Below are positions 28,774-37,976 of a stretch of 64,000 bases of DNA, piece after piece. Location of the stretch: contig NZ_PTIR01000011.1 of NCBI RefSeq assembly GCF_002934455.1, forward strand, positions 151,471 through 215,470, in the 5' to 3' direction. Made by a program: the position numbers and the translations under genes. Position 1 is the stretch's first letter. Every line of letters begins with the position of its first letter. The notes under the pieces are model-generated. The model was not told the origin of the DNA, searched no databases, and worked only from the letters and a program-made list of their open reading frames with translations. Origin of the DNA: Trinickia symbiotica (GTDB lineage: Bacteria > Pseudomonadota > Gammaproteobacteria > Burkholderiales > Burkholderiaceae).

Positions 28774-30252
28774 ATGAACCGATTCACGCCGCCCCGTCTC
28801 GCGCGCAGCGTTTTACCGGAGCTTCGCTCGCATCTGCTGTCGCCCGCCTGGCGCGAACCGCGCATCGGCATCGTTCACCTCGGCATCGGGAACTTCCATC
28901 GCGCGCATCAAGCGCTTTTCACCGAGGAGGCCATGATCGCCGCGGGCGGCGACTGGGGCATTTGCGGCGTCACGTTGCAGGGCGACGTCGCGAAACGCGA
29001 TGCGCTCATGGCGCAGGATGGCCTTTACAGCATCGTCGAGCGGGGAATGGAAGGCGAGCGCGTGACGGTGGTGCGCGCGCTGCGCGAAGTCCTCGCCATG
29101 CCGCACGATCGCGCCGCGCTGTTCGCGCGCCTCGCCGACCCGCACGTCCGAATCGTTTCTCTGACCGTGACGGAAAAAGGTTACTGCCGAGACGCGAAAG
29201 CCGGCGACGCCGACTTCGGCCACCCCGGCGTCATGCATGATCTCGCCTACCCCGAAAGGCCCGTCACTGTGCCGGGCATTCTCACGGCCGCCTTGCGCAT
29301 GCGACGCGACAGCGGCAATCCGCTTACCGTACTGTCGTGCGACAACCTCGCACACAATGGGGCCGCGCTGCGGCGCGTCGTCTGCTCTTTCGCACGGGCC
29401 GTCGACCCTGGCTTGGCGGACTGGATCGAAACGCATGTCGCGTTCCCCTCCACGATGGTCGACCGCATCGTGCCCGCGACAACCGCAGCCGATTTGGTCT
29501 CCGCGCGCGCGGCGCTGGGTTACGAGGATCGAGCCCCCGTCGCCTGTGAGCCGTTCCGCCAATGGGTCGTCGAGGACCACTTTCCGGCGGGCCGTCCGGC
29601 GTGGGACCGCGTAGGCGCGCAACTGGTCGGCGATGTGACGCCGTTCGAACTCGCGAAGCTCCGCATGCTCAATGCGACGCACTCGACCATCGCGTATTTG
29701 TCGATGCTCGCCGGCATCGAGACCGTCGACGCGGCCATCGCAAACCCTGACATGCATCGTCTCATTCACGCGCTGATGACCTCCGAAATCGCGCCGACGC
29801 TGAACGTGCCGCTATCGTTCGACCTTTTCGCCTATCGCGACGCGTTGCTCGAGCGCTATGCGAATCCCGCTCTCAAGCATCGCTGCGCGCAGATCGCGAT
29901 GGACGGCAGCCAGAAAATTCCGCTACGGCTTCTCGGCACGCTTTCCAAGCGAATCGCGACGCGGCAATCGTTTTCGCGCCTCGCTTTCGCCGTTGCGGCA
30001 TGGATGCAGTTTCTGCTTGGCCGCACCGACGCCGGCGTGCCTTACGAAATTCATGACCCGCTTGCCGACCGATTGCAATCGCTCGCGGCCTCGGCGGGCG
30101 GATCGCCCGACGCGCTGGTTCGGGTGCTGCTCGACGTTCACGAAGTGTTTCCGACCGAGCTGGCGCGCAGCGCGTCCTTGCGGCAGACGCTCGTCGAAGC
30201 GTTGCAAGCGCTTCGCAAAGGCACATTGCACGCGATCGCCGCATACGCATGA
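28774..30252 (+). CDS. uxuB: Mannitol dehydrogenase-family protein, probable D-fructuronate reductase (D-mannonate oxidoreductase)
   Basis: 492 residues, typical of the long-chain polyol dehydrogenase family. The NAD-binding start is 'RIGIVHLGIGNFHRAHQALF' and the catalytic Lys/Asn/His set is in 'KLRMLNATHSTIAYL'. It interconverts D-fructuronate and D-mannonate using NADH. GAGAGG precedes the ATG. It faces manD across about 70 bp and ends 1 bp before the convergent ABC permease gene. Other family members act on mannitol or arabinitol, but the mannonate dehydratase neighbour favours fructuronate. Confidence 0.85.
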   Translation: MNRFTPPRLARSVLPELRSHLLSPAWREPRIGIVHLGIGNFHRAHQALFTEEAMIAAGGDWGICGVTLQGDVAKRDALMAQDGLYSIVERGMEGERVTVVRALREVLAMPHDRAALFARLADPHVRIVSLTVTEKGYCRDAKAGDADFGHPGVMHDLAYPERPVTVPGILTAALRMRRDSGNPLTVLSCDNLAHNGAALRRVVCSFARAVDPGLADWIETHVAFPSTMVDRIVPATTAADLVSARAALGYEDRAPVACEPFRQWVVEDHFPAGRPAWDRVGAQLVGDVTPFELAKLRMLNATHSTIAYLSMLAGIETVDAAIANPDMHRLIHALMTSEIAPTLNVPLSFDLFAYRDALLERYANPALKHRCAQIAMDGSQKIPLRLLGTLSKRIATRQSFSRLAFAVAAWMQFLLGRTDAGVPYEIHDPLADRLQSLAASAGGSPDALVRVLLDVHEVFPTELARSASLRQTLVEALQALRKGTLHAIAAYA

Positions 30253-30253
30253 G

Positions 30254-31201
30254 TCAGGACCGCAGCGCCCTCGCCCCACCCGCCACCGCCGTCACGGCGA
30301 TGATCAGCAGCCCATAGATGATTGCGCGCACGCCCGCTCCCGCACCGCTGGCGTTCAACAGCGCGTTCACGAGGAAGAGGAAACAGGCTGCGCCCCATAC
30401 GCCGGTCGGGCTGGCGCGGCCACCTGATACTTGCGTGCCGCCGATCACGACCACAGCGACGGACAGCAGCATGTAGTCGGCGCCCATATCGAGCGTCGCT
30501 CCACCCGAAAAGCCCGCAAGCAGCAGCGCGCTGAGTGCCACCAGAACCGAGCAGGCGACATAAGTCGCGAAGCGCACGCGTTCGACGCGCACGCCGGCAA
30601 GATGCGCGGCCCGCCCGTTCTGCCCGACCGCCGACAAGCTGCGTCCTTGCACGAGCCTGAAGAGCACGATGCCTGTCGCGATCGTCAGTGCGAGCGCGAC
30701 GAAGGCGAGCGTCGAGATGCCGAGCCAATGTCCGAGCGCGAAATTTTCCAACGCGGGGGGCGGCGCCGCGCTCCCGTGCCCGAGGCTGATCGCGATCGAT
30801 TGAAGCACGAAGCTCGACGAGAGCGTCGCGATGATGGGTGGAATCCGCAGCAGGCGAATGAGCAGATAGTTGAACGACCCGACGGCGACGCCCGTCGCGA
30901 CAGTGACTGCAACGCCGACAGGAATCGCCGCGTCGTTGCGCGCCATCACGTGCATCGCCACGCTGCCCGCGAGCGCGATCGTGGCCGGAATCGACAGATC
31001 GATGTTGCCTGGGCCGCTCGTCACGACGAGCATCTGCCCGAGACCGACGAGCACGCTGAAAACGACGAATGCGGACGCGGCCGACAACATGTTGCCGGCC
31101 GTCCGCGGACCGAATGCAAGCGAGGCGGCCAGGCCTACGAGCACGGCACCGCCGACCGACCAGAACCAAGGCCGCTCGCGAATGGCAAGCACGCTTTTCA
31201 T
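30254..31201 (-). CDS. Sugar ABC importer permease (RbsC-like), second copy
   Basis: 315 residues with about nine helices and the RbsC-type signatures 'VVTSGPGNIDLSIPATIALAGSV' and 'GQNGRAAHLAGVRVERVRFATY'. It overlaps the first permease gene by 4 bp (ATGA) and is last in the operon. The frame is open well upstream, but protein-like sequence begins at this ATG. Confidence 0.88.
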   Translation of the reverse strand: MKSVLAIRERPWFWSVGGAVLVGLAASLAFGPRTAGNMLSAASAFVVFSVLVGLGQMLVVTSGPGNIDLSIPATIALAGSVAMHVMARNDAAIPVGVAVTVATGVAVGSFNYLLIRLLRIPPIIATLSSSFVLQSIAISLGHGSAAPPPALENFALGHWLGISTLAFVALALTIATGIVLFRLVQGRSLSAVGQNGRAAHLAGVRVERVRFATYVACSVLVALSALLLAGFSGGATLDMGADYMLLSVAVVVIGGTQVSGGRASPTGVWGAACFLFLVNALLNASGAGAGVRAIIYGLLIIAVTAVAGGARALRS

Positions 31202-32148
31202 CGGCGGCCTCGCTTGCGGCGGAATACGAGTCTCAACGAGAGAACGGCGATCAGAATGAGCCCCTGAAAACCGATCTGCCATTCCGGCGCAATCTGCAGA
31301 AATGCGAGGAACGACGAAGCGAGTGTGAGCGTGACCGCTCCTAGCACGGCTCCGATCACGGACACGCGTCCGCCGACGAACTCGCCGCCGCCGAGAATCA
31401 CGCCGGCAACCGAGAGCAGCGTATAGCGCAAGGCGATGTTCGCGTCGGCCGAAGTGGTGAGACCGAGCAGCGCGAGCCCAGAGCAGATGCCAAGCATGCC
31501 CGCGCAGCCGAAGAGAATCGCCTTGGCACGCACGACCGACCACCCGCATCGACGCATCGCCTCGGGATTGCCGCCGACGCCGCGCAATGCGACGCCGGCT
31601 GGGGAGCGCATCAACAAGCAGTGGGCCACGAGCGCGATCGCGGCGCTCCAGATGAGCGGCGCGGGAACGTACGGCGCCTGCAGCCCCATCAGCGTCGAGA
31701 GCCAGACCGGGCTCGTGCCGCCCGGCGACGGCAGCAGCAAGACCGCGAGCCCGTTCCAGACGAAGGACAATCCCAGCGTCACGACCACCGATGAAATGCG
31801 CCGCGATTCCACCAGCGCACCGACGAGCGCGTAGAGCGCGACGCAACCCGCGAGCGCCGTCCAGCCGAGCCACGGAGAGCGATCGAGCAGCGTCGCGCCG
31901 ATGCAGGTCACGAGGCTCACGAACGAGCCGATCGACAGATCGAGCTCGTTGGCGGTGATGACCGCTAGCTGCGCCAGCGTTGCGAAGACGATCGGCACAC
32001 CGAGATTCAGCAACATCGACATCCCGAAGTAGCTGAGCGTGTTCGGCTGGACAACGAACATCGGAACCAACACCGCGGCGAGCGATACGGCCGGCAGCAT
32101 GGCGCGCCGTTCCGCCCGACGCATACCGGCCCTCGCGAACCCCATCAT
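31198..32148 (-). CDS. Sugar ABC importer permease (RbsC-like), first copy
   Basis: 316 residues of RbsC type, with 'ITANELDLSIGSFVSLVTC' and 'GVGGNPEAMRRCGWSVVRAKAILFG'. With the second permease it should form a heterodimeric channel, as in the autoinducer-2 and rhamnose importers. Its ATG overlaps the ATPase stop. Confidence 0.88.
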   Translation of the reverse strand: MMGFARAGMRRAERRAMLPAVSLAAVLVPMFVVQPNTLSYFGMSMLLNLGVPIVFATLAQLAVITANELDLSIGSFVSLVTCIGATLLDRSPWLGWTALAGCVALYALVGALVESRRISSVVVTLGLSFVWNGLAVLLLPSPGGTSPVWLSTLMGLQAPYVPAPLIWSAAIALVAHCLLMRSPAGVALRGVGGNPEAMRRCGWSVVRAKAILFGCAGMLGICSGLALLGLTTSADANIALRYTLLSVAGVILGGGEFVGGRVSVIGAVLGAVTLTLASSFLAFLQIAPEWQIGFQGLILIAVLSLRLVFRRKRGRR

Positions 32149-33641
32149 GATCGCGCCTCCTCGAAACTCGCCGCGAGCAACGCCTGCTCCGTGCATTCGC
32201 TCGCGTCGAGCACGCGCGTGACATCACCGCCGCGAAAGACATAGACGCGCTCGCAGTACGCAAACTCGTCGTTCTCCGTCGTGTACCAGACGAACGTTCG
32301 CCCTTTCGCCGCTTCGGCTTGCAGCAGGCGATAAATTTCGAGCTTCGTCCCGATGTCGACACCGCGCGTCGGGTCGTCCATCAACACGAGCTCCGCATCC
32401 GAGGCGAGCGCACGCGCGAATAGCACCTTTTGCTGATTGCCGCCGCTCAATGCAAGGATGTTGTCGGTCGGCGCGGCGCCACGAATGTCGATTCGCTTTG
32501 CCCATCGATCGAAGAGATCGCGCAACGCTGCGCGATTGAGCCAGATTCGGCTGTCGCGGTTGTAGAGCGAGCGGATATCGAGGTTCTCGGCGATGGTCCA
32601 GTCGATGAACACGCCATCGGCGCGCCGGTCTCCGGCGACGAATGCGACGCGTATGTTCGAGCCGCGTTTGCGCGACTCGACGTAGATATCGTGCAGCGCG
32701 AGCGTCTGCCCTTGGCCCGCGAGGCCGGCGAGACCGACGATCGCTCCGCGGCGCGCTTCGATGACGGTGCGCCGTCGCGGGCCGACGTTCCAGCGAAAGG
32801 CCGACTCGCCGGCCTGCGACGTCTGCGCGCGCTGCGTCGTCGAAGCGGTCTCGTCCGTGAACTGCCCCATCGCGCGAATGATGGCTTCCTTTTGCAAATG
32901 AGCCGCATCGAGCGTCGAGACGACCTTGCCGTCGCGCATCACCATGACGCGATGCGCCGATCGGAGCATTTCCTCGAGCATATGCGTGATCAGGATGCAG
33001 GTCACGCCCGCCTGCGCGCAACGCCCGATGAATGCGAGCAATTGGTCCGCCGTATAGCGATCGAGACTCGACGTCGGCTCATCGAGTATGACGAGACGCA
33101 CGGGCGCGTCGACCGATGCGAAGCCGCGCGCAATTTCGACCATCTGTTGTTGTGCGAGCGTGAGGTCGCCGACAACGTCGGTGCCGCGCAACCCATGCCC
33201 GGGAAAGATCGCATCGAGCTGATCTTCGATGATCGCGCGCGCCCGCCGCCGCCAGCCGAAGTGCCTCAATTGCGGATGCACGGCGCGCATATTTTCTTCG
33301 ATCGTCAAGTTCGGGCAGAGCGAAAGCTCCTGGAAGACGCAGCGAATACCGATGGCGCGCGCCTCGCGCGCATCGAAGCCGCCGTCGAACCGCTGGCCGG
33401 CAACCTCGATCGTGCCGGCATCGGGACGTCGCGCCCCCGAAAGTACCGACATCAGCGTGGACTTGCCGGCGCCGTTGTGACCCGCCACGGCGACACATTC
33501 GCCGACGGCGAACTCGAAGTCGACGCGCTGGAGGGCACGCACCGGGCCAAACGTCACGTCGACGCCGCGCACGCAAAGTAACGGAATGGGGGGAGGCGCC
33601 TCGCGCGCCGCGGAAAGGGCCGCGGTTTCGGAATGGCTCAT
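32145..33641 (-). CDS. Sugar ABC importer ATPase (RbsA-like, fused dual domain)
   Basis: 498 residues with two ABC domains. The first has an intact Walker A 'GHNGAGKST'. The second has 'GLAGLAGQGQ' in its place but keeps 'LSGGNQQKVLFARAL' and Walker B 'ELVLMDDPTRGVDIGTK', the usual asymmetric pattern of RbsA proteins. It drives carbohydrate import. Confidence 0.92.
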   Translation of the reverse strand: MSHSETAALSAAREAPPPIPLLCVRGVDVTFGPVRALQRVDFEFAVGECVAVAGHNGAGKSTLMSVLSGARRPDAGTIEVAGQRFDGGFDAREARAIGIRCVFQELSLCPNLTIEENMRAVHPQLRHFGWRRRARAIIEDQLDAIFPGHGLRGTDVVGDLTLAQQQMVEIARGFASVDAPVRLVILDEPTSSLDRYTADQLLAFIGRCAQAGVTCILITHMLEEMLRSAHRVMVMRDGKVVSTLDAAHLQKEAIIRAMGQFTDETASTTQRAQTSQAGESAFRWNVGPRRRTVIEARRGAIVGLAGLAGQGQTLALHDIYVESRKRGSNIRVAFVAGDRRADGVFIDWTIAENLDIRSLYNRDSRIWLNRAALRDLFDRWAKRIDIRGAAPTDNILALSGGNQQKVLFARALASDAELVLMDDPTRGVDIGTKLEIYRLLQAEAAKGRTFVWYTTENDEFAYCERVYVFRGGDVTRVLDASECTEQALLAASFEEARS

Positions 33642-33661
33642 CGGATCGGCAATTCGCCCGC

Positions 33662-34690
33662 TTATTTTTTACCTTGAACCATATCGATAACCTGCTCGCG
33701 CGTGAAGACGTTGCTCGCAACCGTACCGGGCGCCGTCTTCGGCAAGACTTTCGCGAGCGAGTCCGAGGTCACGGTAAGCGTCGGCAACGACATCTCGTGC
33801 GGCAGCTTGTTACCGGCGAGAATCTGCTGGGCGGCCCAGAACGCAAAGCTCGACGAACCCGGATCGGCCGCGATCGACATCGTCTGATAGCTGTCGATAC
33901 CCTGCTGTTGCCACCATGCGAGCTCTTCCTGACGATTGCCGAGAATGATCGTCGGAATCTTGCGGCCTGCGGCACGAAATGCCTGAGCAACACCATATCC
34001 GTCGCCTCCCTGCGTCACGACGCCGTCGATCGGCGGCAGCGACGGCAGGATGCCCGCCACTTCCTTTTGCGCGACCGTCTGCGTCCATTGACCATAGACC
34101 GAGCCGACGATTTTCATACCCGGATATTGCTTGAGCTCGTCGACGATGCCCTGATGAATCTCGTCGTCGACCGAAACACCGGCCAACCCGCGGACTTCGA
34201 GCAGATTGCCCTTGCCGCCGAGCTTCTTCGCAAGAAAGTCGACTTCCTCGGCGCCCATCTTATGAAAATCGGCCTCGATGCGATAGGCACACGGCTCGGT
34301 GACGATGCCGTCGAACGATACGACGACGACGCCGGCCGCGCATGCTTGCTTGATCGCGCCGTTGAGCGCCGTCGGCGATGCCGCGTTGATCACGATCGCC
34401 TTGTAGCCTTGCAGTACGAGGTTCTGGATTTGCTGGGCCTGCTCCGTCGCCTGATTCTCGGCTGTTGTGAACGCCGGTGCGTCCGCGATGAGGCCCGCTT
34501 TCTTCGCCTGCCCCGCCACTTGCGCCCAGATTTTCAACTGCTGCTGCCTGAATGTATTGCCGGCATAGCTATTCGAGAGCGCGATCTTTGCTTTCGACGT
34601 GTCGCCTGTCGCTACATTCGCGCTGGCGACCACGCTCAATGCAAACAGCGTGATGCCGGCGAGCCGCGTGATGGATGTTCTGTTGGCCAC
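33662..34690 (-). CDS. Periplasmic sugar-binding protein (RbsB-like)
   Basis: 342 residues. A signal peptide (about 1-29) is followed by a Peripla_BP_4 domain: 'KIALSNSYAGNTFRQQQLKIW', 'QNLVLQGYKAIVINAASPTAL', 'GVVVVSFDGIVTEP'. It is the first gene of the ABC operon, downstream of the operator-like motif shared with the manD promoter. The imported compound is therefore probably a sugar acid, its lactone or a precursor, not ribose (inference). Confidence 0.9.
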   Translation of the reverse strand: MANRTSITRLAGITLFALSVVASANVATGDTSKAKIALSNSYAGNTFRQQQLKIWAQVAGQAKKAGLIADAPAFTTAENQATEQAQQIQNLVLQGYKAIVINAASPTALNGAIKQACAAGVVVVSFDGIVTEPCAYRIEADFHKMGAEEVDFLAKKLGGKGNLLEVRGLAGVSVDDEIHQGIVDELKQYPGMKIVGSVYGQWTQTVAQKEVAGILPSLPPIDGVVTQGGDGYGVAQAFRAAGRKIPTIILGNRQEELAWWQQQGIDSYQTMSIAADPGSSSFAFWAAQQILAGNKLPHEMSLPTLTVTSDSLAKVLPKTAPGTVASNVFTREQVIDMVQGKK

Positions 34691-34743
34691 CGCCGTCTCC
34701 TCTCTTTTGTTGGTCGATTACGCTCATTGCATCGTATGTCATG

Positions 34744-34765
34744 ACCTACTACCATACAAGTAGGT
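34744..34765. promoter_or_regulatory. Operator candidate between the ABC sugar operon and the lactonase gene
   Basis: Perfect inverted repeat ACCTACT (34744-34750) and AGTAGGT (34759-34765) with an 8-bp spacer. It contains the 14-bp sequence CTACCATACAAGTA found also at 28733-28746. It lies midway between two divergent genes (54 bp from the binding-protein start, 58 bp from the lactonase start). Confidence 0.7.
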
Positions 34766-34823
34766 GTTTTCCAGCAAGCGCGATAATGGACGTTCGAGGC
34801 TGCCGCCTTGGGAGCGAACGACG

Positions 34824-35957
34824 ATGAACGACCGCACAGACCGCACATTGGTATTCGCAGGCTGCCTGAATCGACCGATTCCGCATTTCGCAACTGCGAA
34901 CGGAAACGGAATTGCCATGTTCTCGTTAGACGAGACCTCAGGACGGCTGTCTTTTCTCGCCGAATTCACCAACGTCGACAATCCGACCTACCTCGCCGTC
35001 GTCCAGGAGAGAACGATGCTCTATGCGACGAGCGAGCTTATTGATTCGCCGGAAGGCTTCATCAGCGCGTTGCGGATCGATGCGGCAAACGGGGCCTTGA
35101 CGCTCGTCGGAGAAAGGCAGCGTACGCGCGGCAGATTGACGGCTTGGTGTGCGACGGACGCCCGCGGTGAAGTCGCCCTGGTCGCCAACTATGCGCGAGA
35201 GCGAACCGACGACGAGCCGAGGCGGCATATCGCGAGTTTTTCGATTCTTGCCGATGGCACGCTGACGTCCGTGACGAGCGAGTTCACTCATGAGGGTCGC
35301 GGGCCACATGACGACCGACAATCCGTCCCGCATGCGCATTGTGCCGTGCCGAGCCCCGATAACCGGTTCGTCATCGTGGCCGACCTCGGCACCGATGAGT
35401 TGACGACCTATGCTCTCGACCAGCCCCGCCGCGCGCTCGGTCCTGCGAATACCGCCCCGTTGAAGTTGGCGCCTGGCTCGGGACCACGCCATCTGACCTT
35501 TCATCCGAACGGAGCGCTCGCCTATGTGATCTGCGAACTGGCGAATGCCATCGATCGGCTCGCATATGACCGCGATATGGGCGAGTTGCGATGGCTCGAC
35601 CGCACGGACATGCTGCCCGCCGGTGCGATGCCAAGCTTTGCCGCCGGCCTCGTCGCGTCGGCGAACGGTCGCCAGCTATACGCAAGCTTGCGCGGAGATG
35701 ACAGCGTGATCACCTATGCGCTCGAGGAAGGTAGCGGGCGGATCGTCGGTGCATCGGCTAGCCCGAGTGGCGGCAAGACGCCGCGAAGCATCGCGCTATC
35801 GCCGTCCGGCAAATTCTTGTTCGTGGCGAATCAAGACAGCGATCTAATCGCATCGTGGCGCCTCGATCCGCACACGGGAATTCCGCTGGAGCAAGCCGAT
35901 AGCGTGCACGTCGGCACGCCGATGTGCGTCCAGGCGGCGACGTTCCGCCCGAAATAA
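34824..35957 (+). CDS. Lactonase family protein (YbhE/6-phosphogluconolactonase-type beta-propeller)
   Basis: 377 residues in a seven-bladed propeller pattern ('YLAVVQERTMLYATSE', 'HAHCAVPSPDNRFVIVADLGTD', 'GPRHLTFHPNGALAYVICE', 'TPRSIALSPSGKFLFVANQD'). No signal peptide is visible, so it is probably cytoplasmic. The family hydrolyses sugar lactones. Divergence from the ABC operon over a shared operator suggests it opens an aldonolactone, such as gulonolactone, feeding the 5-dehydrogenase (inference). GGGAG precedes the ATG. Confidence 0.85.
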   Translation: MNDRTDRTLVFAGCLNRPIPHFATANGNGIAMFSLDETSGRLSFLAEFTNVDNPTYLAVVQERTMLYATSELIDSPEGFISALRIDAANGALTLVGERQRTRGRLTAWCATDARGEVALVANYARERTDDEPRRHIASFSILADGTLTSVTSEFTHEGRGPHDDRQSVPHAHCAVPSPDNRFVIVADLGTDELTTYALDQPRRALGPANTAPLKLAPGSGPRHLTFHPNGALAYVICELANAIDRLAYDRDMGELRWLDRTDMLPAGAMPSFAAGLVASANGRQLYASLRGDDSVITYALEEGSGRIVGASASPSGGKTPRSIALSPSGKFLFVANQDSDLIASWRLDPHTGIPLEQADSVHVGTPMCVQAATFRPK

Positions 35958-35992
35958 TAAGCGACATCGCCGTGACCCCGCACGCTCGAGCT

Positions 35993-36976
35993 TCAGCGAC
36001 TGACGTCGACAACTAGGCGCCCTCTCACCGCGCCTTTCAATAGCTCGCCGGCGGCATCGACCGCCTCGGTCAGCCCAATCGTTCTCGTCATTGCGTCGAG
36101 CGATGCGGCATCGAGGTCGCGCGCAAGGCGCCGCCATGCTTCGGCGCGTTCCGCCGCGGAGCGGTAAACGCTGTTGACGCCGAGCAGGCTTACGCCGCGC
36201 AAAATGAACGGCGCGACGGTCGCGGGAAGATCGAGCCCTTGCGCAAGCCCGCATGCCGCAACGGCGCCGTTCGCCCGTAGGCTCGCGCAGACATTGGCCA
36301 GTGTATGGCTGCCGACCGAATCGATGGCCGCAGCCCAACGTTCCTTCTGGAGCGGACGTCCCGGTTCGGAAAGCGTATTGCGATCGACGATCTCAGCCGC
36401 GCCGAGCCCGTGCAGATAGTCGGACTCCTGAAGACGCCCTGTCGATGCGACGACGCGGTACCCGAGCTTTGCGAGCAGCGCGATCGCCATGCTGCCCACG
36501 CCGCCGTTCGCACCGGTGACGAGCACGTCGCCCTGCGGCGGCTTGAGCCCATGACGCTCGAGCGCCATGATGCAGAGCATTGCCGTGTATCCGGCAGTAC
36601 CGATCGCCATCGTCTGTTGCAGCGAAAGCCCTTTCGGCAACGGTGTCAGCCATTCGCCGCTCACGCGCGCCTTTTGCGCGAGCCCACCCCAATGCTGTTC
36701 GCCGATGCCCCATCCGTTCAGCAATACCTGGTCGCCCGCGGCGAACGCCGGATGATCGCTGCGCTCGACCGTGCCGGCCAGATCGATGCCCGGGACCATC
36801 GGAAAGCCGCGAACCACCGCCCCTTTCCCCGTAATCGCAAGCGCATCCTTGTAGTTCAGCGTGCTGTAGGCGATATTGACGAGGACGTCGCCGGGCGGAA
36901 GACGGGATTCGTCGAGCGACACCAATTCAGCTTCATAACGATCGTCTTTCTTGTCGACGAGAATTGCATTGAACAT
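35993..36976 (-). CDS. acuI: Acrylyl-CoA reductase-type quinone oxidoreductase (AcuI/YhdH family)
   Basis: 327 residues, a zinc-free medium-chain reductase. The core contains 'VPGIDLAGTVERSDHPAFAAGDQVLLNGWGIGE' and NADPH fold 'VLVTGANGGVGSMAIALLAKLGY', both typical of AcuI/YhdH. The family reduces acryloyl-CoA to propionyl-CoA, detoxifying acrylate. GGAGG lies 6 bp upstream of the chosen ATG. It is upstream-linked to an SDR gene on the same strand with a 45-bp gap. The in vivo role here is not proven. Confidence 0.85.
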   Translation of the reverse strand: MFNAILVDKKDDRYEAELVSLDESRLPPGDVLVNIAYSTLNYKDALAITGKGAVVRGFPMVPGIDLAGTVERSDHPAFAAGDQVLLNGWGIGEQHWGGLAQKARVSGEWLTPLPKGLSLQQTMAIGTAGYTAMLCIMALERHGLKPPQGDVLVTGANGGVGSMAIALLAKLGYRVVASTGRLQESDYLHGLGAAEIVDRNTLSEPGRPLQKERWAAAIDSVGSHTLANVCASLRANGAVAACGLAQGLDLPATVAPFILRGVSLLGVNSVYRSAAERAEAWRRLARDLDAASLDAMTRTIGLTEAVDAAGELLKGAVRGRLVVDVSR

Positions 36977-37021
36977 GAGCGCCTCCATTTCGTTGGACGG
37001 AAACGACGCATCGGCCTTGGC

Positions 37022-37789
37022 CTACCCTCTCCCGACGAACGGCATCTTCGTGGCCATGACAGTATGAAAGAGCACATTCGCTTCGAGCGGCAGATTGGCC
37101 ATATAGAGCACCGATTGGCCGACGATGTCCACGTCGATCAGCGGCTCGGCCGCAATCTCGCCGTTCGCTTGCGGAACGCCTTTTTCCATTCGCGAGGCGA
37201 GCGGCGTGCGCGCGTTTCCAACATCGATCTGGCCGACTGCGATGTCATACTTGCGGCCATCGAGCGACGCGGACTTCGTCATGCCTTTCACCGCATGCTT
37301 GGTGGCCGTATAGGCGATCGAATTCGGCCGCGGTGCACTGGCCGAAATCGAGCCATTGTTGATGATGCGCCCGCCCATCGGCCGCTGCGAACGCATGACA
37401 CGGAATGCCTGCTGAATGCAGTAGAACATGCCATTCAGATTGACGTCGACCACCGTGCGCCATTGCTCGGGGGTCCAGTCCTCGAACGGCCCGGGCGGGT
37501 TCGACACGCCGGCATTGTTAAAAAGAAGATCGAGCCGGCCGAATCGTTGGACGATCGTGGCAAAGGCCTGCTCGACGGCGCGGGCATCCGCCACGTCGCA
37601 TGAATAGGCGAACGCACGCCCGGCGAAGGCTGGATCGTCGGCCACTTCGTTGAGCGGCTCGATGCGGCGCCCAAGCAGCGCGACGTTCCATCCATCTTTC
37701 AGCAGTGCGATCGCCGCGGCTCGACCGATCCCGCTTCCCGCGCCCGTCACGATCGCTGTTCTTGCTGACCTTCCCGCTCCATCTGTCAT
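37022..37789 (-). CDS. Short-chain dehydrogenase/reductase
   Basis: 255 residues. The classical SDR motifs are present: cofactor site 'TGAGSGIG', 'NNAG', and catalytic 'YTATK' (Tyr-X3-Lys). The Asp-free loop after beta-2 ('LGRRIEPL') favours NADP(H). It precedes acuI on the same strand and is divergent from the ECF41 sigma factor gene. ECF41 genes often lie beside an oxidoreductase they control, but I found no ECF41-type promoter in front of this one. Substrate unknown. Confidence 0.88.
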   Translation of the reverse strand: MTDGAGRSARTAIVTGAGSGIGRAAAIALLKDGWNVALLGRRIEPLNEVADDPAFAGRAFAYSCDVADARAVEQAFATIVQRFGRLDLLFNNAGVSNPPGPFEDWTPEQWRTVVDVNLNGMFYCIQQAFRVMRSQRPMGGRIINNGSISASAPRPNSIAYTATKHAVKGMTKSASLDGRKYDIAVGQIDVGNARTPLASRMEKGVPQANGEIAAEPLIDVDIVGQSVLYMANLPLEANVLFHTVMATKMPFVGRG

Positions 37790-37976
37790 GCCGTTCTCTC
37801 CTCTTATGCGTCGACGCAACCTCTAACATGGTACTCGATCGGCTGTTGCGAAGCCGGCAGCCGCGCCGCGCGCACGATGCGGGTCGATTTGCCGGACGGC
37901 AGCAAACCTGCATCAACGATGAGAGAATCTCCTTCCATCCACCCACCTCCGTTTTCGCGAGCCGTACGGACCTCAC

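Noticed and set aside
31202..32362. Long upstream extension of the second sugar permease frame
   Set aside because: The extension lies over the first permease gene in another frame and is Arg/Ala-rich; the permease proper starts at 31201.
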